From positions 1,116,001 through 1,180,000 of the forward strand of contig CP081102.1 in assembly GCA_025141835.1 (NCBI GenBank): a stretch of DNA of 64,000 nt, read 5' to 3'. Source of the stretch: Rhodobacteraceae bacterium M385 (GTDB lineage: Bacteria > Pseudomonadota > Alphaproteobacteria > Rhodobacterales > Rhodobacteraceae). The position numbers and the translations under genes were made by a program. The notes beneath the pieces were generated by a model, which saw nothing but the letters and a program-made list of their open reading frames with translations, did not search any database and was not told where the DNA came from. This document shows positions 14,998 through 22,443 of the stretch, one piece after another (within the stretch, counting starts at the first letter, position 1; the number at the start of each line of letters is the position of its first letter).

Positions 14998-15921
14998 CTA
15001 CTCCGGCGGGGCGGCCTGCACGACCCGCGACCAATGCTTGTCCAGCGAAAAGGCCCATTCTTCGGGGTGTGCCTTAACCAACCTTTCCAGCTCAGAAACC
15101 CAGGCTTGCGTGGCTTCCTGCACGTCGCCCGTGGGCACAGTGGCCTCCCCCAGGATCAAGGAAATGCCGCCGCCCGCGTCTTGGGTCACCATGGCCGGAA
15201 CCAGCGGCGCGCCCGCCTTGGCGGCAAAGCGTGTGGGCCAGCCGCCGTAACCCACGGGCTGGCCAAACGCCTCGACCCGGACCACGTCTTTTTCCTTGTC
15301 GTAGGCGGTTTGCGGCGCTTCCTGAATGCGGTCCACCGTGCCGACCACGATCTTTCCGGCCTTCAACGCTTTCAGGATGCTGCGCGCCACCTTGGCCGGT
15401 TCCTCGTTGCGGGCGTCCAGAAAATCACCATCGACCTGAGCATAAAGCGCCTTCTGCGCTTCGGCCCGGTTGGCGTTTCGGGTCAGGCTGACGACGGCCA
15501 GAATGTCGTAGGACTGCGCTAAACAGCGCGTCATGGCGAGAGAGGCGTGCAGATGCGGCAGCGCCAGAAAGAGGCCGCCATGGGCCAGATAGGCGTCGAG
15601 CCGCTCCTTGTCGGGAATGGTTAACGCCCCGTTGAGCGTCGTGCCGAAACCGTGGCGCACCTGTTCCGTCATATCGGTGCCGGCGATGAATTTGCGCACG
15701 AAGCCGCGGAACATTCTGGCGGGGGATGTTCGGCCTGCGTGGCGGGCCAGCGCCTTCATCGTGGGGCGCACAAGGTTGCCGGGAAGCGCGTAGGCGACCC
15801 ATAAAATGCCGCCGAAAACGCCGTAAGCCGCGCGCCGGATCGGGGCCGGACGACGGGCGATCCAGCCTGACACTTTGTCATAAACCGCGAAGGTCCGATC
15901 TTTGGTGGTCGAGAAGCCCAT
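14998..15921 (-). CDS. LpxL/HtrB-like acyltransferase family protein
   Basis: 307 residues of the lipid A lauroyl-acyltransferase fold, with RMFRGFVRKFIAGT, GGLFLALPHLHASLAMTRCL, a strand ILAVVSLTRNANR, then GKIVVGTVDRIQE and GGWPTRFAAKAGAPLVPAMV. LpxL enzymes use an H-x4-D/E pair; here the His at 123 is followed five residues on by Leu128 and the second His125 has Ala/Met around that position, so the acidic partner seems lost. The gene follows the ketoacyl synthase III by nine bases in one transcript, which suggests that the pair acts on the same lipid. A weak membrane segment near 33-48 may anchor it to the inner membrane. Confidence 0.75.
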   Translation of the reverse strand: MGFSTTKDRTFAVYDKVSGWIARRPAPIRRAAYGVFGGILWVAYALPGNLVRPTMKALARHAGRTSPARMFRGFVRKFIAGTDMTEQVRHGFGTTLNGALTIPDKERLDAYLAHGGLFLALPHLHASLAMTRCLAQSYDILAVVSLTRNANRAEAQKALYAQVDGDFLDARNEEPAKVARSILKALKAGKIVVGTVDRIQEAPQTAYDKEKDVVRVEAFGQPVGYGGWPTRFAAKAGAPLVPAMVTQDAGGGISLILGEATVPTGDVQEATQAWVSELERLVKAHPEEWAFSLDKHWSRVVQAAPPE

Positions 15922-15930
15922 GACGCCCCT

Positions 15931-17064
15931 TTAGCCCGCGGCTGCGACCTTCTGCAAGATCACCGAACCCACCGAATAGCCCGCCCCGAACGAACAGATC
16001 AGGCCCGTGTCGCCCGCTTCCATGTCTTTGGAATATTTAGCGAAAGCGATGATCGATCCGGCAGAAGAGGTGTTGGCGTAATCTTGCAGAATATTGGGCT
16101 GCTCGCCGTCCTCCGGCACCCGGCCCAGAACCTTTTTGCCGATGTAATCATTCATCGTTTTGTTGGCCTGATGCAGCCATAACCGCTTCAGATCATCTGC
16201 GGCGACGCCTTCGGCCTCCATATGCTCGGCGATATGTTTCGAGACCATCGGTAACACTTCCTTAAACACTTTGCGCCCATTCTGCATGAACTGCATGTCG
16301 CGACGGTCTTCCATCTGGCCTTCGCGGGTGCGGCGCAGGAAGCCGTTATTGTTGCGGATGTTGTTGGAAAACTCGGTGGCGCAGCGGGTGGACTTGATGG
16401 CGAAGTAGCTGCCGGTGGCAAGGTCGGACCGCTCGATCAGCACGGCGGTGGCCACATCGCCGAAGATGAAGTGACAATCGCGGTCGCGCCATTCCAGATG
16501 GGCGGAGCATATCTCGGGGTTCACCACCAGCGCCCGTTTGATGGAGCCTGAGCGGATCATATCGGCGGCGGCCTGTATCCCAAACGTGGCCGAGGAACAG
16601 GCGACGTTCATGTCGAAGCCGAAGCCGCCGGTGCCCAGAAGCTGTTGAATTTCAATCGCAATCGCGGGGTAGGCGCGTTCGTGGTTAGAGGCGGCGCAGA
16701 TCACCAGATCCACATCTGCCGCCGCAACGCCCGCCATATCCAGCGCCTTCTGGCAGGCATCTACGCCCATTTCCGCCATTGCGCCGGGTGCATCATCTTC
16801 GCGCGCGGGCAGCCAAGGGTGCATAACCTCCGGATCTAGAAGGCCAGACTTATCAAGTACATAGCGGCTCTCGATGCCCGAGGCTGCAAGAATGAAGTCG
16901 CTGGAGGAATGGGCCATCGCGGTGACGTCGCCCGAAGCAATGGCATCGGCGTTTTGCGCGTTCCAACGGTCGGCGTAGGCGTTGAAGGCCACGACGAGTT
17001 CGTCATTGGAAATGCTTAACTCCGGGGTGAAAACCCCTGACCCTGTGATGGCTGGCTCAAACAT
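15931..17064 (-). CDS. Beta-ketoacyl-ACP synthase III family protein
   Basis: 377 residues from the ATG at 17064, preceded by an upstream in-frame ATG at 17118 that is less likely. It has the KAS III triad: Cys156 in NVACSSATFG, His298 in LHQANKTMN and Asn331 in DYANTSSAGS. At 377 residues it is longer than housekeeping FabH (about 320), with an extended N-terminal region (ADRWNAQNADAIASG), so it belongs to the long FabH-like branch. It may start a special fatty chain or condense acyl groups for a secondary lipid; the adjacent acyltransferase supports this. Co-transcribed with that gene. Confidence 0.85.
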   Translation of the reverse strand: MFEPAITGSGVFTPELSISNDELVVAFNAYADRWNAQNADAIASGDVTAMAHSSSDFILAASGIESRYVLDKSGLLDPEVMHPWLPAREDDAPGAMAEMGVDACQKALDMAGVAAADVDLVICAASNHERAYPAIAIEIQQLLGTGGFGFDMNVACSSATFGIQAAADMIRSGSIKRALVVNPEICSAHLEWRDRDCHFIFGDVATAVLIERSDLATGSYFAIKSTRCATEFSNNIRNNNGFLRRTREGQMEDRRDMQFMQNGRKVFKEVLPMVSKHIAEHMEAEGVAADDLKRLWLHQANKTMNDYIGKKVLGRVPEDGEQPNILQDYANTSSAGSIIAFAKYSKDMEAGDTGLICSFGAGYSVGSVILQKVAAAG

Positions 17065-17121
17065 GTCGCTCTCCCGATCCGGTCTGTTTTCTTGGCCCCT
17101 AAGGTGCCGCGTCGTCAAGGT

Positions 17122-17505
17122 TTACGCGGGGGCGTGGCAGACGGCTTCGATGTTGTTGCCGTCAAGGTCCAGCACGAACGCGCCGTAGTAATCAGGGTGA
17201 TAATGGGGCCGCAGGCCGGGTGGGCCGTTGCAGGTGCCGCCCGCCGCAAGGGCGGCTTTGTGGAACGCATCGACCTGCGCGCGCGATTGCGCGGTGAAGG
17301 CGAAATGCAGGGGCGGGACCTGCGCGGGGCCTTGGTTGATCCAGAATTGCGGGCGGTCTTGGCCGAACCCGCCGACCTCGACGCCGCCGGTATGCTCGGC
17401 CGGGACGGTAAATAGATAGGACGATCCAAGGGGTGCGAGGGCGGCGGAATAGAACGCCTTGGCGGCGGCGAAATCCGAAGTGCTGATGCCGGAATGGTCA
17501 ATCAT
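17122..17505 (-). CDS. VOC family protein (glyoxalase/dioxygenase fold)
   Basis: 127 residues forming one vicinal-oxygen-chelate module: IDHSGISTSDFAAAKAFYSAALAPLG at the start, FGQDRPQFWINQG in the middle, PPLHFAFTAQSRAQVDAFHKAA and a C-terminal YYGAFVLDLDGNNIEAVCHAP. His3, His near 76 and Glu near 121 are the usual metal-ligand positions. Many such proteins bind metal and small electrophiles or antibiotics; the substrate is not predictable. Ten bases separate it from the next VOC gene upstream, so the two probably share a transcript. Confidence 0.88.
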   Translation of the reverse strand: MIDHSGISTSDFAAAKAFYSAALAPLGSSYLFTVPAEHTGGVEVGGFGQDRPQFWINQGPAQVPPLHFAFTAQSRAQVDAFHKAALAAGGTCNGPPGLRPHYHPDYYGAFVLDLDGNNIEAVCHAPA

Positions 17506-17514
17506 TGCGGTCCC

Positions 17515-17883
17515 TTACCTATGCTGGTCAATCAAGATGACATTGCCATCGGGATCACGGGTGACGAAGCTGGCCGGACCATCACCGCCGCCTAGTTCCT
17601 GCTCGATCGGATGCCCGGCGTCGGCGACGATCTGCTTGATCGCGCGGACATCGTCGAAGTCATCCACAGGCTGCGCGTTCTGATCCCAACCGGGGTTGAA
17701 GGTCAGCATGTTGCCTTCAAACATGCCTTGAAACAGGCCGATCAACGTCTCGCCGTTTTTCATAATCAGGTAGCCGTGGTTCGCGTCGCCGCCCATAGGC
17801 GAAAACCCGAGGGTCTCGTAAAACGCTTGTGAAGCGGCTAAATCTTTCACCGATAGGGATACGGAAAATGCTCCGATTTTCAT
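17515..17883 (-). CDS. VOC family protein, second copy
   Basis: 122 residues, starting at an ATG with a GGAG site. It reads as a VOC module of a different subgroup from its neighbour: GAFSVSLSVKDLAASQAFYETLGF, then HGYLIMKNGETLIGLFQGMFE, NPGWDQN, and VTRDPDGNVILIDQH at the end. The first conserved His is replaced (Ser/Val in SVSLSV), so metal binding may be incomplete. Function unknown; it lies first in a two-gene unit with the other VOC protein. Confidence 0.88.
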   Translation of the reverse strand: MKIGAFSVSLSVKDLAASQAFYETLGFSPMGGDANHGYLIMKNGETLIGLFQGMFEGNMLTFNPGWDQNAQPVDDFDDVRAIKQIVADAGHPIEQELGGGDGPASFVTRDPDGNVILIDQHR

Positions 17884-18027
17884 GGCTTATCTCCTATTGT
17901 AATAGTTTCAGGTTACGGGAAACGGGGCGTGGTGCAACGGGGAAGCCCGCCTATGGGGCCGCGCTGCGGTTGACTTGAGGCCCGGAATAGCCACCTTGAG
18001 CGCCAAATATTCAGAAGGTTGAGCAGC

Positions 18028-19374
18028 ATGGCCTCCCCTCCCAGACCTCCCGGCCCGTTTGCCGGGTTCGAGTTCCTGATCGCATGGCGCTATTTGCGCG
18101 CGCGGCGCACCGATGGGGGCGTGTCCGCGATGACGTGGATCAGCTTCATCGGCATCGCCTTGGCGGTGATGGCTTTGATCGCCACGCTGTCGGTGCGGGC
18201 CGGGTTCCGGCACGAATTCGTCGGCACGATTCTGGGAGCGAACCCCCATGTGGCGGTCTATGACATCGCGGAAATGACCGATGCGGGGCGGCTGGAACGG
18301 TCCTTGGAAGACTACGACGCGGTGGCCGAAGCGGTGCGCGGCGTAGACGGCGTCACCCATGCGGCGGCGGTCGTGCGGGGGCAGGTCCTCTCAAGCTATC
18401 GGGGGCGCAATTCTGCCGTGGAAGTCATCGGCATCGCGCCCGAGGATTTGGCGCTGATCCCCTTGGTGGCAGAGCCGGAATACCGCCAAGGATTGCTGAG
18501 CAATTTCGGCGAGGAAACCCAGATCACCCCAGAGGTGGAGGGCGCTTTGCCGATGCCCGGCGGGCCGGGGATTGCCATCGGGTCGGGCGTGGCAAGGGAG
18601 TTGGGGGCCAATGTGGGCGACCGCATTCGCCTGATCTCGCCCGACGGGGCGCGCACGCCGTTTGGGACCTCTCCACGAGTCAGCACCTATGAGGTCGTTT
18701 ACATTTTCCAAGTGGGCCGTTGGGACATTGACCGCACGCGGGTCTATCTGCCGTTCGAGGAAGCGCAGACCTACTTCAACCGTGATGGCGTGGCCGATGA
18801 GGTGCAGGTGACCGTGGCCGAGCCAGAGCAGATTTCGCAATACGTCTTGCCGCTGTTGCAAGCGGGCGGGGATATTCAGATTTGGACGTGGGAGGACAGC
18901 TCGGGCGCGTTTCTGAGGGCGTTGCAGATGGAGGACAATATCATGTTCATCATCCTCTCGATCCTGGTGCTGATTGCGACGATGAACATCGTGTCGGGCT
19001 TGATTATGTTGGTGAAAAACAAGTCCCGAGACATCGGCATTTTGCGCACCATCGGGTTGAGCGAGGGAAGCATCCTGCGGGTGTTCTTCATCTGCGGATC
19101 AGCCATTGGCGTGGCGGGAACCATCGCGGGCGTGGCGCTGGGTTGCGCCTTTGCGATCTGGATCGACCCGATTTTCAGCTTCGTGAACTACGTGGCAGGC
19201 GGCGGCGTTTGGGACCCGTCGGTGCGCATGATCTCGGCCTTGCCTGCACGGTTGGAGGGCGGCGACGTGCTGACCGCCATGGCGCTGTCGCTGGGGTTGA
19301 GCTTTGTGGTGACGATCTTTCCGGCGCGCAGAGCGGCCCGGATGAACCCGGTGGAGGCGCTGCGTTATGAGTGA
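18028..19374 (+). CDS. lolC: Lipoprotein-releasing ABC transporter permease (LolC/LolE type)
   Basis: 448 residues from the ATG at 18028, with AGAAGG nine bases before it. One membrane helix near the N-terminus (TWISFIGIALAVMALIATLSV) is followed by a large periplasmic MacB-like domain (about 50-290) and three C-terminal helices (MFIILSILVLIATMNIVSGL; VFFICGSAIGVAGTIAGVALG; LSLGLSFVVTIFPA), ending MNPVEALRYE, the FtsX-family close. With LolD it extracts mature lipoproteins from the inner membrane and hands them to LolA. A single permease gene suggests a homodimeric LolF-like arrangement. It overlaps lolD by eight bases. Confidence 0.93.
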   Translation: MASPPRPPGPFAGFEFLIAWRYLRARRTDGGVSAMTWISFIGIALAVMALIATLSVRAGFRHEFVGTILGANPHVAVYDIAEMTDAGRLERSLEDYDAVAEAVRGVDGVTHAAAVVRGQVLSSYRGRNSAVEVIGIAPEDLALIPLVAEPEYRQGLLSNFGEETQITPEVEGALPMPGGPGIAIGSGVARELGANVGDRIRLISPDGARTPFGTSPRVSTYEVVYIFQVGRWDIDRTRVYLPFEEAQTYFNRDGVADEVQVTVAEPEQISQYVLPLLQAGGDIQIWTWEDSSGAFLRALQMEDNIMFIILSILVLIATMNIVSGLIMLVKNKSRDIGILRTIGLSEGSILRVFFICGSAIGVAGTIAGVALGCAFAIWIDPIFSFVNYVAGGGVWDPSVRMISALPARLEGGDVLTAMALSLGLSFVVTIFPARRAARMNPVEALRYE

Positions 19375-20062
19375 TGGTGTGAGCGCTCCGGCGTTGATCC
19401 TGGATGGGATCGAGAAGGCGTATAACCACGGTAAACCCAATGAGATAAACGTGCTACGCGGCGCCTCGGCCCGGATTGAGCGCGGAGAGATCGTGGGGCT
19501 TATCGCGCCATCGGGGGCGGGGAAATCCACGCTTCTGCAAATCGCAGGGCTGCTCGATAGCGCCGATGCGGGACGGGTTGAAATTGGCGGGCAGGTGGTC
19601 ACCGGCGCGTCGGACCGGGCGCGGACAACGGCGCGGCGCGGGCAGGTGGGGTTTGTGTATCAGTTCCACCATCTGTTGCCGGAGTTCTCGGCGGTGGAAA
19701 ACATCGTGCTGCCGCAGTTGGCCCACGGGGTGAACGGCGCGGAGGCGGAGGCGAGGGCCCTGGATTTGCTGACGCGCGTCGGCATGGGCGCGCGGGCGGG
19801 CCACCGCCCGGGAGAACTATCGGGCGGGGAGCAGCAGCGCGTCGCGTTTTGTCGATCCTTGGCCAATGCGCCCGCGTTGATGCTGGCCGATGAGCCGACG
19901 GGAAATCTGGACCCGGCGACCTCGGACACGGTGTTTGACGTGTTGATGGACCTCGTGCGGGGCACGGGGCTTTCGGCGTTGATTGCGACCCACAACCACG
20001 AGTTGGCCGGGCGCATGGACCGGGTCTTGCGGCTGGAAGATGGAATTCTCGTTCCTGCGTGA
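19367..20062 (+). CDS. lolD: Lipoprotein-releasing ABC transporter ATP-binding protein LolD
   Basis: 231 residues with all ABC ATPase motifs: Walker A IAPSGAGKST, a Q-loop in VYQFHHLLPEFSAVENI (the LLPEFSA segment is typical of LolD), signature LSGGEQQR, Walker B LMLADEPTGNLD and the switch ATHN. It powers lipoprotein release by the preceding permease; the eight-base overlap implies coupled translation. No clear T-tract terminator follows; instead a dispersed hairpin repeat begins about 20 bp later. Confidence 0.95.
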   Translation: MSDGVSAPALILDGIEKAYNHGKPNEINVLRGASARIERGEIVGLIAPSGAGKSTLLQIAGLLDSADAGRVEIGGQVVTGASDRARTTARRGQVGFVYQFHHLLPEFSAVENIVLPQLAHGVNGAEAEARALDLLTRVGMGARAGHRPGELSGGEQQRVAFCRSLANAPALMLADEPTGNLDPATSDTVFDVLMDLVRGTGLSALIATHNHELAGRMDRVLRLEDGILVPA

Positions 20063-20082
20063 GGTGGGATTAAGTGATTTTT

Positions 20083-20179
20083 ATGCGCGGCTGATGCCGC
20101 GTGGGGGGCGCTGCCCCCACCCTGATTTTGCAGGCAAAAACAGGGCTCCCCCGGGATATTTCAAGAACGAGGAAGGGGC
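20083..20179 (+). repeat. Dispersed intergenic repeat, copy A
   Basis: A small CGCGG...CCGCG hairpin, then GTGGGGGG-CGCT-GCCCCCAC (20101-20120), then a spacer with CCTG...CAGG arms and the core CCCCGGGATATTT-CAAGAACGAGGAAG (20150-20175). Copies of the hairpin-plus-core design occur at 51255 (inverted) and 63037, and a core alone at 29403. The rest of 20063-20499 holds nothing recognisable as a gene. Confidence 0.6.
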
Positions 20180-20499
20180 CCGGTCGCGCGCGTTGGCGGC
20201 GGGGTGTTTGAGGCTGCTCGGGGTGGTATCTGCGCCCGGTAGTTGGGGTGGGCTGGGGTAAGCGGCGCCGCTTGGAGACGGCAGGAGTAACCTTTCGGCG
20301 TTACCCGAAAGGCAGATCAAAGCGCGTTGGTCTGGGCCGGTATCACCTGCGCCCAATGAGGGGGCGGTCTGGGGTGACGCGGCCGATGCCTGTGCAGTTG
20401 CGCAGGGCTGAGGAGCCCCATGCGGTGATAGCTATCGGAAGGATGTATAGGGTGGTTTGGCCGGGTGTTGCGCGAAACGGCGCAGGTGCGCGCGGTGGG

Positions 20500-21462
20500 T
20501 CAGGGCGCGGCTTGGGCAAAGAGGGAGAGGATGGCGTCAATGGAGGGCGCGCGGCGGTCCGCCGATTCCATCAGCACTTCGTGCTCGCCACCGTCGATGC
20601 TGAGGTAACTGCCGTTGGGCCAGCTGGCCATGCGCGTTTTGACGGCGTCGATATCGACGACCCTCTCTCCGGTGCCGACGATGGAGAGCGTGGGCAGGTC
20701 CAGTGCGGGCATTGCCATCAGGGCCGAGGTTTCCTGAATTGCGGCCTTCACCCACGTGAGGGAGGGGCCACCCAAAGCCAGATCGGGGTGGGTATCGGTT
20801 TGACGGGACATATAGTCAAACTGGTCACGGTCGGTCGTTAGCGTATTGTTTTCAAACACCAATGGCGCCCAAGGGCCTGTCGTCGGCGCGAAGGTTTTGC
20901 CAAAGCCCAAGGGGCCGGAGAGGGCCATGATCGCGGGCGACAGGGTTTTGAGCAGGGGCGACATTTGCAGGCCCCACATCGGCCCGGTGAAGGCCGCAGC
21001 CGAAACGGGGAGGCCATCGTAGAGGGCGCGAAGGCCGATGCAGCCGCCCATGGAGTGGCCGATCAGGAACCAAGGTTGCGGCAGGTCCATGGGCGCGAGC
21101 GCTTCCAGGAAGGCGGCGACGTCCTGGCGGTATTCGTCAAAGCTGAGCACATGGCCCATGTCACGGCGATGGGCGGGGCGGTCGGCCAGGCCCTGGCCGC
21201 GCCAATCGAAGGCGACCATGCCGTAGCCCTGAGCCGCTAAGTCACTGGCAAGTCGGCCATATTTCTCAATATACTCGGTGCGGCCCGGAAACATCAGAAC
21301 CGTGCCGCGGGTGCCTTGGGGCCAAACGCCCATGCGCAACCGTGTGCCGTCACGCGCCGTCACCCACCACGCTTTCACGCCTGCGGGCCCTTCGGCCACG
21401 GCGTCGAAGAACGGCGCCTCGGAAGGGGGGGGCGTTTGGGTGGGGACGGGCATGTCGCGCAT
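20500..21462 (-). CDS. Alpha/beta hydrolase, lysophospholipase PldB-like
   Basis: 320 residues. An alpha/beta-hydrolase fold with the oxyanion strand LMFPGRTEYIEKYG, FDWRGQGLADRP, nucleophile elbow GHSMGG (Ser about 142), a lid with TGPMWGLQM, an Asp in LSIVGTGERVVD and the catalytic His in DGGEHEVLME. This order is that of the PldB/monoacylglycerol lipase group, so a lipid ester substrate is likely but not proven. The start codon shares one base with the stop of the upstream SCP2 gene, so the two form an operon that may handle lipids. Confidence 0.88.
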   Translation of the reverse strand: MRDMPVPTQTPPPSEAPFFDAVAEGPAGVKAWWVTARDGTRLRMGVWPQGTRGTVLMFPGRTEYIEKYGRLASDLAAQGYGMVAFDWRGQGLADRPAHRRDMGHVLSFDEYRQDVAAFLEALAPMDLPQPWFLIGHSMGGCIGLRALYDGLPVSAAAFTGPMWGLQMSPLLKTLSPAIMALSGPLGFGKTFAPTTGPWAPLVFENNTLTTDRDQFDYMSRQTDTHPDLALGGPSLTWVKAAIQETSALMAMPALDLPTLSIVGTGERVVDIDAVKTRMASWPNGSYLSIDGGEHEVLMESADRRAPSIDAILSLFAQAAP

Positions 21463-21761
21463 TAGCTTAACGCGGAGCCGAGTTTCATGGCGGTGCCCAT
21501 GTCACCGTCAAGTGTCAGTTTGCCGGACATGAAGGCCGCAGTGGCGTTCAGATCACCGGACATGATGTCTTGGAAAACATCGGCATCGGCGGAGAGGGTG
21601 ACTTCTGCCTCGTCGCTGTCGTCTGCGGCGCGGACGCTTGTGCCGTCCACGATCAAAGCGCCTTCGCCTTCGATCACGAACTTTGCTGTACTGTCGAAGT
21701 CAGCGCCTTCCATCTTGGCGCTCAGGGCCGCGACAGCGGCGTCGATAATTGCATTGCTCAT
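21462..21761 (-). CDS. SCP2 sterol-binding domain protein
   Basis: 99 residues covering one SCP2 lipid-binding domain: an N-terminal helix (IDAAVAALSAKM), FDSTAKFVIEGEGALIVDG, strands with EAEVTLSADADVFQDIMSGDLNATAAFMSGKLTLDGDMG, and a last helix MKLGSAL. Stand-alone bacterial SCP2 proteins bind lipids or acyl-CoAs in a hydrophobic tunnel. Cytosolic, no signal peptide. It is first in a two-gene unit with the alpha/beta hydrolase, which starts where this gene stops. Confidence 0.92.
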   Translation of the reverse strand: MSNAIIDAAVAALSAKMEGADFDSTAKFVIEGEGALIVDGTSVRAADDSDEAEVTLSADADVFQDIMSGDLNATAAFMSGKLTLDGDMGTAMKLGSALS

Positions 21762-21846
21762 GGAACCTGTCCCCTTGTTTCCCTATCCCTGCACGAAACT
21801 GTCAACTTGATCTAGTATTGCCCGCAAGGAATGCTACGTTTTGACC

Positions 21847-22416
21847 ATGACGATTCCGCGACCCATCATCAACGCCGCCGTAGCGGCACTTTTCTGCGGG
21901 ATTTCCGCAGTTGCGCTGACGCCCTCGATCGGGATGGCGCAATCGACGGCGGATGACTTCCTCGATCGGCTTGCCGACCCGGAGTTGCGCAATTGGGATG
22001 TGGTGGAGGCTGACCTGTATGAGCGCTGGCAATTGTCCGGCTCGGCCAGCGCGGATTACTTGCTGCGCCGGGGCCTGGCCGCGATGGAGGCCGAGGATTA
22101 CGCCGCCGCCTACGATCATCTGACCGCACTGACCGACCATGCGCCGGAATTTGCCGAAGGGTGGAACGCCCGCGCCACGATGTTCTTTGAGCAACAGATG
22201 TTTGGCCCGGCCATTGCCGATATCCAGCGTGTCTTGGCGCTGGAGCCGCGCCATTTCGGAGCGCTGACCGGTCTTGGCGTCATGTTGCAGGACATGGGCA
22301 ATATCGACGGGGCGCTGGCCGCTTATGAAGCGGCTCATGCGCTTCATCCCAATCAACCCGACATCCAGCGGTTGCTGGACGGGTTGCGAGTGCAGCTTGA
22401 AGGCGAGGCGCTGTAA
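21847..22416 (+). CDS. Periplasmic TPR-repeat protein
   Basis: 189 residues from the ATG at 21847. An N-terminal signal peptide (IINAAVAALFCGISAVALTPSIGMAQS) with a likely cut after the AQ region directs export. The rest holds three to four tetratricopeptide repeats: ADYLLRRGLAAMEAEDYAAAYDHLTALTDHAP, AEGWNARATMFFEQQMFGPAIADIQRVLALEP, FGALTGLGVMLQDMGNIDGALAAYEAAHALHP. Such proteins usually scaffold envelope complexes; no partner can be named. It is divergent from the SCP2 gene and 27 bp upstream of the helicase gene. Confidence 0.85.
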   Translation: MTIPRPIINAAVAALFCGISAVALTPSIGMAQSTADDFLDRLADPELRNWDVVEADLYERWQLSGSASADYLLRRGLAAMEAEDYAAAYDHLTALTDHAPEFAEGWNARATMFFEQQMFGPAIADIQRVLALEPRHFGALTGLGVMLQDMGNIDGALAAYEAAHALHPNQPDIQRLLDGLRVQLEGEAL

Positions 22417-22443
22417 CAGGCGCCCGGTCCAGAGGAATTTGAC

